Shown here piece by piece: positions 1 to 9,544 of a stretch of DNA of 64,000 bases (within the stretch, counting starts at the first letter, position 1; the number at the start of each line of letters is the position of its first letter). A program made the position numbers and the translations under genes. Below the pieces are notes generated by a model that made no database searches, had not been told where the DNA came from, and saw nothing but the letters and a program-made list of their open reading frames with translations. The DNA comes from Nitrospira sp. BO4 (lineage in GTDB: Bacteria; Nitrospirota; Nitrospiria; Nitrospirales; Nitrospiraceae), in NCBI GenBank assembly GCA_030144965.1, contig JAMPUU010000026.1, positions 62,001 to 126,000 on the forward strand, read 5' to 3'.

Positions 1-2907
1 GCCAAGCTCGTGAATGGCACGATTACCGTCATCGATTCGGCCAGACCCGATGGAATTCGGTCCATCAAATTGGAACACGTCGAGTTCGGCCTGCTTGTCC
101 GGGCCGACCGTGGGCTTGCGGAATTGCATGCCTCGGCGGCTCACCAAGGGGCGCAGGGATTATCGGCTGTTTCGCTCGATGGAGTCATCAAACAAGCAGA
201 GCAACCAGTATCCTTATCCGGGGAAGAAACGGGAGAATCGGGTTCAGGATTTCAGTTCGAAGGACATATCGATGCCGCTGATCTCAAGGTGCGTGACGCC
301 GCCGACTTTCTTGGCCCTCGGCCGGTTCCTGAGCATCTTCAAGGTGCCTTGAATCTCCGGAGCACCGTTCGCGTGATGCCGGGAGTGGCCGGATATGACA
401 TGGTGTTATCGGAGATGACCGCTCATTTGAACGATATCACGATGACAGGAAATGCCAATCTCGCCGGCCTTCTGACTCCTCAACCCACGTTTTCGGTGAC
501 GTTCACCAGCACGCTCGTCGCTCTCCCTCAGCTGCTGAAAACGATTCCCCCGGCTTGGATCCACCCGCAACTTCCGGCCTTACTGGCCGATCGCCAGATT
601 GACGGCAAGGTGCAGGTCATCAATGCGACATTGACCGGATCTGCGACGACGGGCCCTCAACTTTCGACGACCGGGGAGTTCCATGTTCGAGAAGGTCAAG
701 GACTGATCGGCCGCGATCGTGTGGCGGTGAAAGATTTGGCGGCGGTCGTCATGGTAGAGGCTGGACGTGTTCGCATCGCGAAGGTGACCGGAATGTATGG
801 AGCGATGCAAATCACTGATGGAAAAGCGGAGGTGTCGTTTCTTGACGCAGGTCCGTGGCTCGAACTGGAGATCACAGGAGAGACGGGGGCGTCGCATTTG
901 CTGGAGTTTTTGGCCAAGACCGTATCGGCCGGGCGAGTCACGCAAATGCTTGCCGGCATTCGGGATGCGGAGGGTATGGCACAGTCGACCTTTCGTCTTG
1001 TGGGTCCTTTGAATCAGCCCGGTGGGATTACATTTGCCGGCGGGGAGATTATCGCTCGTCAGGTCAGTCTCTCTCATGTCGCGTTGCCTGAGCGTTTGAC
1101 AGGGCTGCAGGGGCGATTCGTTCTAGCTGATGGGGCTACTCAGTTTGAGCAAGTCACCGGACATCTTGGAGGGACCGCTGTGCAGGTCCAAGGAATGATT
1201 GGCGGCGGAACGGCGAGTGTCTTTCAAGACCTTGCCATTCGCGCGCGCGGCGATGCCGCGCAGATGGTGCGCTTGTTCCGACCCGCTGTAACCGAACCGG
1301 GCGCTTTCGAAGGTATGCTCAGCTCAGCGGTTGTTCTATTAGGTTCGACGACGAGACCCCAGATTCGAGGAACAGTCGTGCTCGATGAGGCTAAAGTGAC
1401 ACTCGGCTCGATGGAGAAACCAATGGGAGCGCATGCCACGGTCGAGTTTGAAGGCATGATATCCCAAGGCACCGGTGTGACGTTGCATCGGGTAGAGCTG
1501 GTCTTGCCCACGGTGAGTATTCCGGCGAAGGGAACCCTGCATTTCGGCGATCGCTTCATGATTGATATGGCCGTGGCGACGAGCACGTTGTCGGTATCCA
1601 GTCTGCCGGAATGGGCATCCAAGAATTGGCTTGAGGCAGGCAATCTCGAGCTCTCGCTCGATATCAAAGGAAAAGACACAGATTGGAAGGCGTGGCGGAT
1701 CACCGGATGGATGGGTTTGACGAATGGGTTGATGACGGCCAAGGGGATCGAAGGACATATTCAGGACCTCTATGCGCGCGTAAAGTTTGTGCGCAACGAG
1801 GTCGAACTCAAGCGGCTGTCGTTCAAAATTCAGGGTAGCGACATTGCCATAGAGGCCGCGATTCGAAACTGGCCGGCAAAGCCGTTCATCACCGGGAGGA
1901 TCGAATCAAACCAGCTTGACTTGGGGTTGCTGATTCCGAAGGGTGAGCGGACTCCGATGCGTGAGTTCCTCGAAACTTTAGCGGCCACCAGTCATGTCAC
2001 CATGTCGGCCGCTGTCGCGCGGGGGCACTACAGGCATATGAAGTTCGGCGCGATTTCGGCTCGCATCAATATTCAGGACGGCGTATTGGATATCGACCGG
2101 ATTTCCGGCGAGTCGACCCACGGGCACGTGGCTGGACGGCTGGTGGTACAACTTCCACCCAAGGCGCCGGCGGATCTTGACCTCTCGTTCCGGGCCACCG
2201 GTGTGGAATTCGATGACCTCCTGAGACTGACGAAGACGCAGGCCCACAGTGTGTCAGGAGAAATCCGCTTCAGTGGTGTGCTTCGAGGCCACGGACGCAA
2301 TCCACATGGGATCTACCCTTCGTTGAACGGAAAAGTCGAGCTATTGTTGGAAAACGGGCGCATCCTAAAATCAAATGAGCGGGCGGTATGGAAAATCATC
2401 AGTTTGCTGAACCTCCCCGCTGTGTTACAGGGGAAGGTCGATCTTGAAAAAGAGGGACTCCCGTATAACAGGATATCCGCGATCGTGACGATTCAAGACG
2501 GTATGTTTCAGACAGAAAATCTCATTATCGATAGCCCGATTCTGAAGATTACCGCCGCCGGAAATTACGACTTGCCGACGGATCAACTGGATCTCGCTGT
2601 GGCCGTGAGTCCGTTTGGGTCCTATTCACAATTTCTCAAGACGATTCCACTCTTTGGCCGAATCATTGCCGGGGACCGCAAGGGGTTAGCCACAGCAATG
2701 TTCACCGTGAAGGGCGCGTTAGAAGATCCTGAAGTGACCTATCTGCCGGTAAAGTCCTTTGCGACCGGCCTGTCGGGCTTAGCCCAACTGGCGGTCGATG
2801 TCTTAACAAATACGCTGACGCTTCCCATGGATCTAGTCACGCCGGATGAAGAAACTGGAGTGAGACCTAAGGATATGACCCTCTCACCAGCTCCTGTCGT
2901 GCCTTGA
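1..2907 (+). CDS. AsmA-like / YhdP-type large envelope protein (5' end outside window)
   Basis: The frame is open from the first base of the window, so the true start probably lies upstream; the first in-window start codon is a GTG at position 10. The visible 965 residues have the long, beta-rich, repetitive look of the AsmA/TamB/YhdP superfamily, with an AsmA-type C-terminal region ending in a stretch where 'FGSYSQFLKTIPLFGRIIAG' is visible. Family members span the periplasm from an inner-membrane anchor and are linked to phospholipid transport to the outer membrane. No anchor helix is seen, consistent with a missing N-terminus. Family assignment is good; the cargo is unknown. Confidence 0.75.
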   Translation, partial: AKLVNGTITVIDSARPDGIRSIKLEHVEFGLLVRADRGLAELHASAAHQGAQGLSAVSLDGVIKQAEQPVSLSGEETGESGSGFQFEGHIDAADLKVRDAADFLGPRPVPEHLQGALNLRSTVRVMPGVAGYDMVLSEMTAHLNDITMTGNANLAGLLTPQPTFSVTFTSTLVALPQLLKTIPPAWIHPQLPALLADRQIDGKVQVINATLTGSATTGPQLSTTGEFHVREGQGLIGRDRVAVKDLAAVVMVEAGRVRIAKVTGMYGAMQITDGKAEVSFLDAGPWLELEITGETGASHLLEFLAKTVSAGRVTQMLAGIRDAEGMAQSTFRLVGPLNQPGGITFAGGEIIARQVSLSHVALPERLTGLQGRFVLADGATQFEQVTGHLGGTAVQVQGMIGGGTASVFQDLAIRARGDAAQMVRLFRPAVTEPGAFEGMLSSAVVLLGSTTRPQIRGTVVLDEAKVTLGSMEKPMGAHATVEFEGMISQGTGVTLHRVELVLPTVSIPAKGTLHFGDRFMIDMAVATSTLSVSSLPEWASKNWLEAGNLELSLDIKGKDTDWKAWRITGWMGLTNGLMTAKGIEGHIQDLYARVKFVRNEVELKRLSFKIQGSDIAIEAAIRNWPAKPFITGRIESNQLDLGLLIPKGERTPMREFLETLAATSHVTMSAAVARGHYRHMKFGAISARINIQDGVLDIDRISGESTHGHVAGRLVVQLPPKAPADLDLSFRATGVEFDDLLRLTKTQAHSVSGEIRFSGVLRGHGRNPHGIYPSLNGKVELLLENGRILKSNERAVWKIISLLNLPAVLQGKVDLEKEGLPYNRISAIVTIQDGMFQTENLIIDSPILKITAAGNYDLPTDQLDLAVAVSPFGSYSQFLKTIPLFGRIIAGDRKGLATAMFTVKGALEDPEVTYLPVKSFATGLSGLAQLAVDVLTNTLTLPMDLVTPDEETGVRPKDMTLSPAPVVP

Positions 2908-3014
2908 CCGGCTCCAATTCTTGACCGACCCCTAAACGCATGCTAGCATCGATTGATTATGGATTCTGACATCTCAATGGTTTCACTCAACTCTACTATC
3001 CTCCTCGCTTATTC

Positions 3015-4163
3015 ATGAAACGCACCACGATGTCTCAACTTGAAGCCGCCACACTATTCATTGCCGCCAGCGAACAGGACTCGAATTTGTTCTATGCGAC
3101 GCGATTCATTGCTCCGGACCCGTTTATCTATTTGGAAGTCAAGGGTGAGCGATTGATGGTCATGAGTGACCTGGAAATGGATCGCGCCAGGGCGCAAGCG
3201 TCGGTCGATCGAGTGCTGTCCTACTCCGAGATCGAACAGAAGGCGAAGACCAAGGGTATCAAGGACCCGACGACGGTCGATATCGTGCACATCGTGTTAA
3301 AAGAGTTCAAAGTGCGCCGTCTGCTGGTGCCGGCCAATTTCCCATTCATCCATGCCACACGGTTGCAAGAGCTGGGATACAGCCTGAAACCGAAGCGCGA
3401 TCCCTTCTACGAGCAACGAGTCGTGAAAAGTGCGGAAGAGGTTCGCCATATCGAACAGTCTCAACGAGCGACTGAAGATGCCGTGGCTTCAGCGCATGAT
3501 ATGTTGCGGCGGGCGACGATACGTGATGGAGCGCTTTGGGTTGATGAAGCCGTCTTGACTGCCGAACGGGTAAAGCAGTTGATCAACGTGAGACTCATGG
3601 AACAGAACTGCGTGGCCCAACATACGATCGTGGCGGGAGGGGAGCAAGCCTGTGATCCGCACAATGAAGGGAGCGGCCCCTTGCCGGCTCATCGCAGCAT
3701 TATTTTTGACGTGTTCCCTCGATCTGCGACGAGCCGCTATTTTGCGGACATGTCGCGTACGGTCATACGCGGGATGGTGAGTCAGGATTTGAAGCGGTTG
3801 TATGGAATCGTGAAGGATGCCCAGGAAGAGGCCATCGACAAGATCAAGGACGGCGCCGACGGAATGAAAATCCATCACGGCATCTGCGCGCGTTTCGAGA
3901 AAGCCGGATACAAGACCGGCGTGGTGAACGGCCGCATGCAGGGGTACTTTCACGGGACCGGGCATGGGGTAGGGCTGGATATTCACGAAGCGCCTCGTAT
4001 CAGCCGAACCGGGTCCCTCTTGCAAGAGGGCCATGTTGTCACCGTCGAACCAGGACTGTACTATCCGGGATTGGGAGCGGTCCGAATCGAGGACATGGTG
4101 CTAGTGACGAAGGACGGTTGTCGCAATCTCACCAACTTCCCCAAGATCTTTGAGCTTGAATAG
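3015..4163 (+). CDS. M24 family metallopeptidase (Xaa-Pro aminopeptidase-like)
   Basis: 382 residues. The C-terminal two thirds is a pita-bread metallopeptidase domain. The five expected metal ligands are visible in order: Asp in 'IIFDVFPR', Asp in 'YFADMSRT', His in 'GTGHGVGLDIHE', Glu in 'VEPGLYYPG' and Glu in 'VRIEDMVL'. The N-terminal third is the non-catalytic creatinase-like domain. Such enzymes remove N-terminal residues before proline or cleave Xaa-Pro dipeptides. No strong Shine-Dalgarno sequence precedes the ATG, and a second ATG at 3030 is possible. It stands between the AsmA-like gene and archease with no functional link evident. Confidence 0.85.
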   Translation: MKRTTMSQLEAATLFIAASEQDSNLFYATRFIAPDPFIYLEVKGERLMVMSDLEMDRARAQASVDRVLSYSEIEQKAKTKGIKDPTTVDIVHIVLKEFKVRRLLVPANFPFIHATRLQELGYSLKPKRDPFYEQRVVKSAEEVRHIEQSQRATEDAVASAHDMLRRATIRDGALWVDEAVLTAERVKQLINVRLMEQNCVAQHTIVAGGEQACDPHNEGSGPLPAHRSIIFDVFPRSATSRYFADMSRTVIRGMVSQDLKRLYGIVKDAQEEAIDKIKDGADGMKIHHGICARFEKAGYKTGVVNGRMQGYFHGTGHGVGLDIHEAPRISRTGSLLQEGHVVTVEPGLYYPGLGAVRIEDMVLVTKDGCRNLTNFPKIFELE

Positions 4164-4231
4164 CCTGCAATCAGGCATTCCGCTCTTCCCGCGGCGTATT
4201 CTGATCGGCTCAGCGCTTCGAGTACACTCGG

Positions 4232-4669
4232 ATGTCCCACTCTTTTCATTTTCTAGACGATGTCGCCACAGCTGATCTGGCATTCGACGCCTCCGGCGAT
4301 TCACTTCAGGAACTCTTCCAAGGAGCGACCTGCGCAATCATGGAGGCGCTAGCCGATCCTGACACGATTGGCTCCTCTTGGCGGCAAGCGATTGAGCGAA
4401 CGGACGAAGATCCCGCCGCGCTGTTGTTTGATTGGCTCTCGGACCTGGTGTATTGGAAGGATGCGGCCGGGGTCGTATTCAGCAAGGCGGACCTCATCCT
4501 CACTCGCCAAGATGACGGCTGCTGGAAACTAAGGGGGCTGCTTTATGGAGAGTCGGTCAACGGCTCAACGCAAACGTTGAGGGCCGATGTGAAGGGAGTC
4601 ACCAAGCATCTCTATCGACTTGCTCAGGAAAAAGGACAATGGACCGTCAGGATCGTGTTGGATGTATAA
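4232..4669 (+). CDS. Archease, RtcB activating protein
   Basis: 145 residues, the normal size for archease. The N-terminal 'TADLAF' segment and the 'LLFDWLSDLVY' segment match the family, and the C-terminus ends in the usual '...VLDV'. Archease stimulates guanylylation of the RNA ligase RtcB and allows multiple turnover. Here rtcB begins 76 nt downstream on the same strand, which strongly supports the call. Confidence 0.88.
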   Translation: MSHSFHFLDDVATADLAFDASGDSLQELFQGATCAIMEALADPDTIGSSWRQAIERTDEDPAALLFDWLSDLVYWKDAAGVVFSKADLILTRQDDGCWKLRGLLYGESVNGSTQTLRADVKGVTKHLYRLAQEKGQWTVRIVLDV

Positions 4670-4745
4670 GATGCGTGAAGCGTATCTCGTTCTTCGTCGT
4701 TCGCGAACAACAGTGGGGCGAAAATGATGAACCGGGTCATCGATC

Positions 4746-6197
4746 ATGAAACTGAATACTGACATGAGGGTTGTGCGGATCTCGGACGAAGTCTGGGAGA
4801 TCCCTCCGACAGAAAAGGATGGGATGCTGGTTCCCGCGCGGATCTATGCCACGCCGGCCATCCTTCAGTCCATGGATTCCGGGGTGTTCGAGCAAGTGAC
4901 GAATGTTGCCTGCCTTCCCGGCATCAGACGTTACGCGCTGTGCATGCCGGATGGCCATTGGGGCTATGGCTTTCCCATCGGTGGAGTCGCGGCATTTGAT
5001 GTCGAGTCCGGAATCATCTCACCAGGCGGCGTCGGGTATGACGTCAATTGCGGAATGCGGCTCATTAGAACCGATCTCACCCGTGAGGAAGTACAGCCGC
5101 ACCTCGAACGATTGATGACGGAATTGTTTCGGAGGGTACCGGCGGGCGTGGGCGCGAGTGGGTTCGTACGGTTAAACCGTTCCTCGTTCGAGGATGTCAT
5201 AGCCAGGGGGGCCCGATGGTGTGTCGAGCAGGGGTTTGGCTGGCATCGGGATCTCGATGCGATTGAAGAGAGGGGATGTATAGCCGGCGCGAACCCATCG
5301 AAAATCAGCGATCGGGCGGTCAGTCGAGGAATCAATCAGCTGGGGACCTTGGGGTCGGGCAACCACTACCTTGAGGTACAGGTGGTTTCTAAGGATTGTG
5401 TGTTTGACGACGAGACCGCTGCGGCCTGGGAGATTACGGGACAGGATCAGATCGTCGTGATGGTTCATTGCGGCTCACGCGGGTTCGGTCACCAGGTGGC
5501 GAGTGACTATCTTAAAGGGTTCGAAAAAGCGATGCGGCGATACGGAATTTCCGTCAAGGACCAGCAACTAGCCTGCGCCCCCTTTTCATCAATCGAAGGG
5601 CAGGATTATTTCTCGGCCATGAATTGCGCGGCCAACATGGCGTTTGCCAACCGTCAGGTCATCACCCATCAGATCCGCGAAGCCTTCTCTGCGGTCTTCG
5701 GTCGAGCGGCTGAGGAGATGGGAATGGAGCTGGTCTATGACGTGGCACACAATATCGCCAAAGTCGAGCGGCACCAAGAAGGCGATGTGGTCGTGCATCG
5801 GAAAGGATCGACAAGGGCCTTGGGACCCGGCAGTCCCGATCTTCCTCCACGGTATCGCGCGACAGGACAACCGGTTATCTGCGGCGGTTCAATGGAGACC
5901 GGCTCATACCTGTTGGCGGGGACAGAAGGAGCGATGCGTGACACCTTTGCTTCGACCATGCACGGGTCGGGGCGTACGATGTCGCGCGCCCAAGCGAAGA
6001 AAGCTATTCGGGGGGAGGAAGTCCGAAGCCGAATGAAGCAGCGAGGCATCCTCGTGAAGGCCGTCTCCATGTCCGGCCTGGCCGAGGAGGCGGGCTTCGC
6101 CTATAAAAACATCTCCGAGGTGGTCCAAGCAGTCGATCGTGCGGGAATCACAAAACCAGTGGCGGAATTGCGTCCAATCGGCAATATAAAGGGCTAG
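4746..6197 (+). CDS. rtcB: RNA-splicing ligase RtcB
   Basis: 483 residues, full length. Signature segments are present: 'GVGYDVNCGMR' (metal-binding Asp and Cys), 'LGTLGSGNHYLEVQ' and 'HCGSRGFGHQ' (metal ligands and active site), and 'GSMETGSYLL' near the guanylate pocket. RtcB joins RNA 3'-phosphate or 2',3'-cyclic phosphate ends to 5'-OH ends using GTP and Mn2+, in RNA repair or tRNA splicing. It follows archease and is followed after 14 nt by a PilZ gene, suggesting one transcript. Confidence 0.95.
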   Translation: MKLNTDMRVVRISDEVWEIPPTEKDGMLVPARIYATPAILQSMDSGVFEQVTNVACLPGIRRYALCMPDGHWGYGFPIGGVAAFDVESGIISPGGVGYDVNCGMRLIRTDLTREEVQPHLERLMTELFRRVPAGVGASGFVRLNRSSFEDVIARGARWCVEQGFGWHRDLDAIEERGCIAGANPSKISDRAVSRGINQLGTLGSGNHYLEVQVVSKDCVFDDETAAAWEITGQDQIVVMVHCGSRGFGHQVASDYLKGFEKAMRRYGISVKDQQLACAPFSSIEGQDYFSAMNCAANMAFANRQVITHQIREAFSAVFGRAAEEMGMELVYDVAHNIAKVERHQEGDVVVHRKGSTRALGPGSPDLPPRYRATGQPVICGGSMETGSYLLAGTEGAMRDTFASTMHGSGRTMSRAQAKKAIRGEEVRSRMKQRGILVKAVSMSGLAEEAGFAYKNISEVVQAVDRAGITKPVAELRPIGNIKG

Positions 6198-6211
6198 CAA
6201 CTCACTCGCCT

Positions 6212-6574
6212 ATGGGTGTGCCCGTGGAACAACGAAAGGATGCCCGGTTTCCGGTTACGTTTCGGAGCTCATTCAGCTCAACGAACGTGGTGTCGGGTGA
6301 AGGCACTCTGAGCGATCTCTCTATTCGAGGTTGCCGTGTGTACACTCTTATCGAGGTGGAGCCTGGGACGGTTCTGCAGCTGCGGGTTCAAAGTTGTGAG
6401 GACGAACCTCCCATCCAGATTTCCAAAGCGGTGGTGCGATGGTTTCGAGCCGGCAGTTTCGGATGCGAGTTTGTGAAGTTGGACCCTGATGAATGGGCCA
6501 GGCTCCACCATGTAGTCCAAGACTTGGAAATGGAATCATTCAAGCGTAAGCCTCACGAAAGCGACCTCGAGTAA
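6212..6574 (+). CDS. PilZ domain protein (predicted c-di-GMP receptor)
   Basis: 120 residues, a single PilZ domain. Both halves of the c-di-GMP site are visible: an RxxxR motif (R8-KDA-R12) at the start and 'DLSIRG' matching the D/NxSxxG motif about 25 residues later. No output domain is attached, so it would act by binding a partner. It begins 14 nt after rtcB and faces sthA convergently. Confidence 0.82.
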   Translation: MGVPVEQRKDARFPVTFRSSFSSTNVVSGEGTLSDLSIRGCRVYTLIEVEPGTVLQLRVQSCEDEPPIQISKAVVRWFRAGSFGCEFVKLDPDEWARLHHVVQDLEMESFKRKPHESDLE

Positions 6575-6666
6575 TTTCTTCGAGCGACGCAGTGGCACCT
6601 CTGATTCCGGCCGATAGGGAGCTAGGCATTCGAGCATGAGAGTGATGGATTGGGACGCTGGAAGGC

Positions 6667-8082
6667 CTACGCGGCTTTAGCCGATCGACGTTTCGCCACC
6701 TGGCCTAGGATATCAAGCGCGGCGATCCGGTAGGCTTCGGCATAGGTCGGAAAGTTGAAGACGTTATCGATAAAGGATTCGATGGTTGCGGTGCTTTGAA
6801 GAGCCAATTGGCCCACGTGCACCAGTTCCGTGGCGGAATCCCCGACGATTTGAATGCCCAGGAGCCGCTCGCCGTCGGGATCAGCCACCATCTTGAGGAG
6901 ACCATGGCCGGCACCGGATATCTGAGCGCGCGCGATTTCTTCGAACTTGGCCCGTCCGACCAGCGGATCTCTGTACCGTTCCCGTGCACTCTTCTCGTCA
7001 AGGCCGATACTGGCCATTTCCGGGATCGTATAGATGCCCAGTGGAATAGTGGAGGCGGCATCGCCGACCGGAAGGTTGAGGGCGTGGCGGACAGCCCGGC
7101 GGCCTTCCTCCATGGCTTTTGACGCCAGGGTGGGCGCGCCGACCATATCTCCGGCTGCGTAGATGTGAGGGACTTCCGTTTGGCAGAATTGGTTGACCGA
7201 AAGAGTACCCTTAGCTGTTGCCTGGAGGCCCGCCGCGCTCAGATTGAGATCCTCAACATTCGCCTGCCTCCCGAGTGCGACGAGCATCTTTTCGCTTTTC
7301 ACCGTCATACCGCTGGCAAGCTTCGTGACGACGTGCGCTGCGCCATCCCAACGGACCTCGTGTACTTTCTGTCCTCCCAGGTAGTGCCCGCCCTGTCGCT
7401 CAAAAATTGTGATGAATTGCCGGACCAGTTCTTGGTCCATAAACTGGAGTGGCGCGGGCGCTTGATCAACCAACGTCACCTGCGTGCCCAGCAGAGAGAA
7501 AATCGAGGCGTACTCGCATCCGATGACGCCTCCACCGATGATTGTCAGCGAGCGCGGCAAGTAAATCATTGAAAGGAGTGAGTCGCTGTCGAGGATATGT
7601 TCGTGATCGACGGGAATCTCGGGTGGGTTTCTCGGGCGCGATCCGGTAGCAATCACGATGGTGTCGGCGGTAAACCGTTGACTGGCTCCATCAACAGTCT
7701 GCATTTCGATCACGCGGTCGTTGACGAAGCGCGCACGGCCGTGAAAAAGGAAGATGCCGTTGCGCCGCAGCTGTTGGCTCATGAACGTATCGTGCGCCTT
7801 CACAACGTCTTCCAGCCGGCTAAGAAGCGTGGCGATTTGCGTGTCGGGTCTGAGGTTGAATTCGAAGGCCGCGCTGGCTCGCTTGAGCACATCAAGATGA
7901 AGGGCGCTTTCTCTTAACGTCTTGCTGGGAATCGTCCCCCGGTAGACACAGCTGCCCCCAATGCCGCGTTCCCGTTCAATGAGCGCCACCCGCTTGTTGG
8001 CTTTGGCGCCCTGGATGGCTGCTTTCTGGCCGGCGGGGCCGGCTCCAATGACGATGATGTCGAAGACAGTCGGTGTATTCAT
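6667..8082 (-). CDS. sthA: Soluble pyridine nucleotide transhydrogenase (Si-specific)
   Basis: 471 residues, flavoprotein disulfide reductase fold. 'GAGPAGQKAA' near residue 13 is the FAD dinucleotide site and 'GGGVIGCEYAS' the NAD(P) site. The segment 'GGSCVYRGTIPSK' retains the first active-site Cys position but has Thr where lipoamide dehydrogenases have the second Cys; this is the pattern of SthA. The enzyme moves hydride between NADPH and NAD+ in the cytoplasm. Its ATG overlaps the stop of the upstream HDOD gene by 4 nt, so the two are probably translationally coupled. Confidence 0.88.
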   Translation of the reverse strand: MNTPTVFDIIVIGAGPAGQKAAIQGAKANKRVALIERERGIGGSCVYRGTIPSKTLRESALHLDVLKRASAAFEFNLRPDTQIATLLSRLEDVVKAHDTFMSQQLRRNGIFLFHGRARFVNDRVIEMQTVDGASQRFTADTIVIATGSRPRNPPEIPVDHEHILDSDSLLSMIYLPRSLTIIGGGVIGCEYASIFSLLGTQVTLVDQAPAPLQFMDQELVRQFITIFERQGGHYLGGQKVHEVRWDGAAHVVTKLASGMTVKSEKMLVALGRQANVEDLNLSAAGLQATAKGTLSVNQFCQTEVPHIYAAGDMVGAPTLASKAMEEGRRAVRHALNLPVGDAASTIPLGIYTIPEMASIGLDEKSARERYRDPLVGRAKFEEIARAQISGAGHGLLKMVADPDGERLLGIQIVGDSATELVHVGQLALQSTATIESFIDNVFNFPTYAEAYRIAALDILGQVAKRRSAKAA

Positions 8083-8942
8083 AGGTTCATCGCATTCACG
8101 ATGGCCAGCACCTTGTCCTTGCCCGCAATGAGCTGGTCAATGTCGTTAGGATATAGGTTCAACTCCGTGAACACCGGATGCTCGCGCAGGGTTTCATCGG
8201 GCATGTCATCGGGTGCGAGCAGATTGCTGGCCAGTCGATCGGCAACGCAGGTGAGCATGCAGTCCTGCTTAAAAGCCGTGGCGTGGTCGTAATCACTATA
8301 GTGTTGAATGGCCTCCATGACCGGTTTGGGGAGGTTCCATTTTTCGGCGATGAGGTGGCCGACACGCGTATGGTAACCATCGATCAGCATGTGAAGCCCT
8401 GAGCCGTCCAAGAGGATCTTCTGCTCACGGGCGAGCACCGTGACGGTGCGCAAGACGACGGGTTTTCCGATTCCATGCAATAGACCGCACAGGTATGCGC
8501 TTTCTACATTCACCCGTCGTATTCGCGCGACTTCCTTCGCGAAGGCTCCGCTGGCCAACGAATGCCGCCACAAGCGCTTCACATCGTCTTCATGTCCCGG
8601 CACTTGGAATGCCCCCGTTTTTAGTGAAGCGGTAAAGGCGATTTCGGACAGCAAGTTGATGCCGAGCATGGCGACGGCATGCTGGAGGGAGACGACGGGG
8701 CTTCGCGGCATGTACGCGGGCGAATTGGCAATGCGGAGCACGTGCGCCGCGAGGGCCTGATCCTGATGGATGAGAGAAGACAATTTGGCCGCGTCTGCGG
8801 AAGGGTCCGACGTCAAGGCCATGACTTGGCTGGCGACTTGAGGCAGCAGCGGAAGCTCGACCTCTCCCTTTTCGACCTTTTGATTCAGAAGCTGTTCGAG
8901 CTTCTCAAAAGGAGCAGGTGCCGACTGGAGGTCAGGAGGCAT
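8079..8942 (-). CDS. HDOD domain signalling protein
   Basis: 287 residues. A single HDOD domain fills most of the protein: 'LPLLPQVASQVMALTSDPSA' marks its start, and 'RIANSPAYMPRSPVVSLQHA' and 'LLHGIGKPV' are typical internal segments. HDOD proteins resemble HD phosphohydrolases but usually lack activity and serve in signalling. An AAGGAG sits 7 nt before the ATG. It heads a two-gene unit with sthA (4-nt overlap). Confidence 0.85.
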   Translation of the reverse strand: MPPDLQSAPAPFEKLEQLLNQKVEKGEVELPLLPQVASQVMALTSDPSADAAKLSSLIHQDQALAAHVLRIANSPAYMPRSPVVSLQHAVAMLGINLLSEIAFTASLKTGAFQVPGHEDDVKRLWRHSLASGAFAKEVARIRRVNVESAYLCGLLHGIGKPVVLRTVTVLAREQKILLDGSGLHMLIDGYHTRVGHLIAEKWNLPKPVMEAIQHYSDYDHATAFKQDCMLTCVADRLASNLLAPDDMPDETLREHPVFTELNLYPNDIDQLIAGKDKVLAIVNAMNL

Positions 8943-9018
8943 GAAGGGACTCCTTAGTTGCAGACATGGCGCTCACGACTTTCTTTTTCGGTTGGTTACC
9001 GGTGAAAGTTTAGCGATC

Positions 9019-9047
9019 GTGACTTTGCGACGGTCGCAGCTTATACT
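9019..9047 (+). promoter_or_regulatory. Sigma70-like promoter for the coiled-coil exported protein
   Basis: -35 GTGACT (9019-9024), a 17-bp spacer and -10 TATACT (9042-9047), 24 nt before the ATG at 9071. An AGGAGGG Shine-Dalgarno stands between promoter and start. Read by eye only. Confidence 0.45.
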
Positions 9048-9070
9048 TTTAGATGTCTTGAGGAGGGCTC

Positions 9071-9505
9071 ATGAATTGTGGTCGAATCGCGGCGGGTGTC
9101 GTATTTGCAATGGTAGGGGTGGTTCCTGTGTCGAGTATGGCGGCTGAATCCCCGGCGAGTACCGAAAAGATCGCAAAAGAGGCCCAAGAAACGATCGAGG
9201 CCACCAAGCAATATACGGCTCAGCAAAAGGAGGCCTTCCAGCGGAAAGCACATGAGGAATTGGTGGTCATCCAGCGGGAAATCGTTGGGTTACGTGGCAA
9301 GATCACGCAGGCTTCGGAATCCACACGAGCTGAGCTTCAGAAAACGGTCAATGAGTTGGAGAAAAAGAAAGATGGAGTCAAGGAGAAGTTAGACGAATTA
9401 AGGAGCGCCACTGATACAAAATGGCATGAGGTACGGGAAGGAATGAACACCGCCCTGAACGAACTCAAACATGCATACCAAACACTGCAATCGCATATGC
9501 CATGA
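9071..9505 (+). CDS. Exported coiled-coil protein, function unknown
   Basis: 144 residues. An N-terminal hydrophobic segment ending in 'VSSMAAES' looks like a cleavable signal peptide (about 25 residues). The rest is almost entirely charged heptad-like helix rich in Glu, Lys and Gln, for example 'LEKKKDGVKEKLDELRSA'. This suggests a periplasmic, elongated coiled coil. The start is supported by AGGAGGG 3 nt upstream and by the promoter at 9019. I do not recognise a named family. Confidence 0.7.
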   Translation: MNCGRIAAGVVFAMVGVVPVSSMAAESPASTEKIAKEAQETIEATKQYTAQQKEAFQRKAHEELVVIQREIVGLRGKITQASESTRAELQKTVNELEKKKDGVKEKLDELRSATDTKWHEVREGMNTALNELKHAYQTLQSHMP

Positions 9506-9544
9506 CCACTGGTTCTAACTGGCCAGGACAAGGGAGCATCCATA

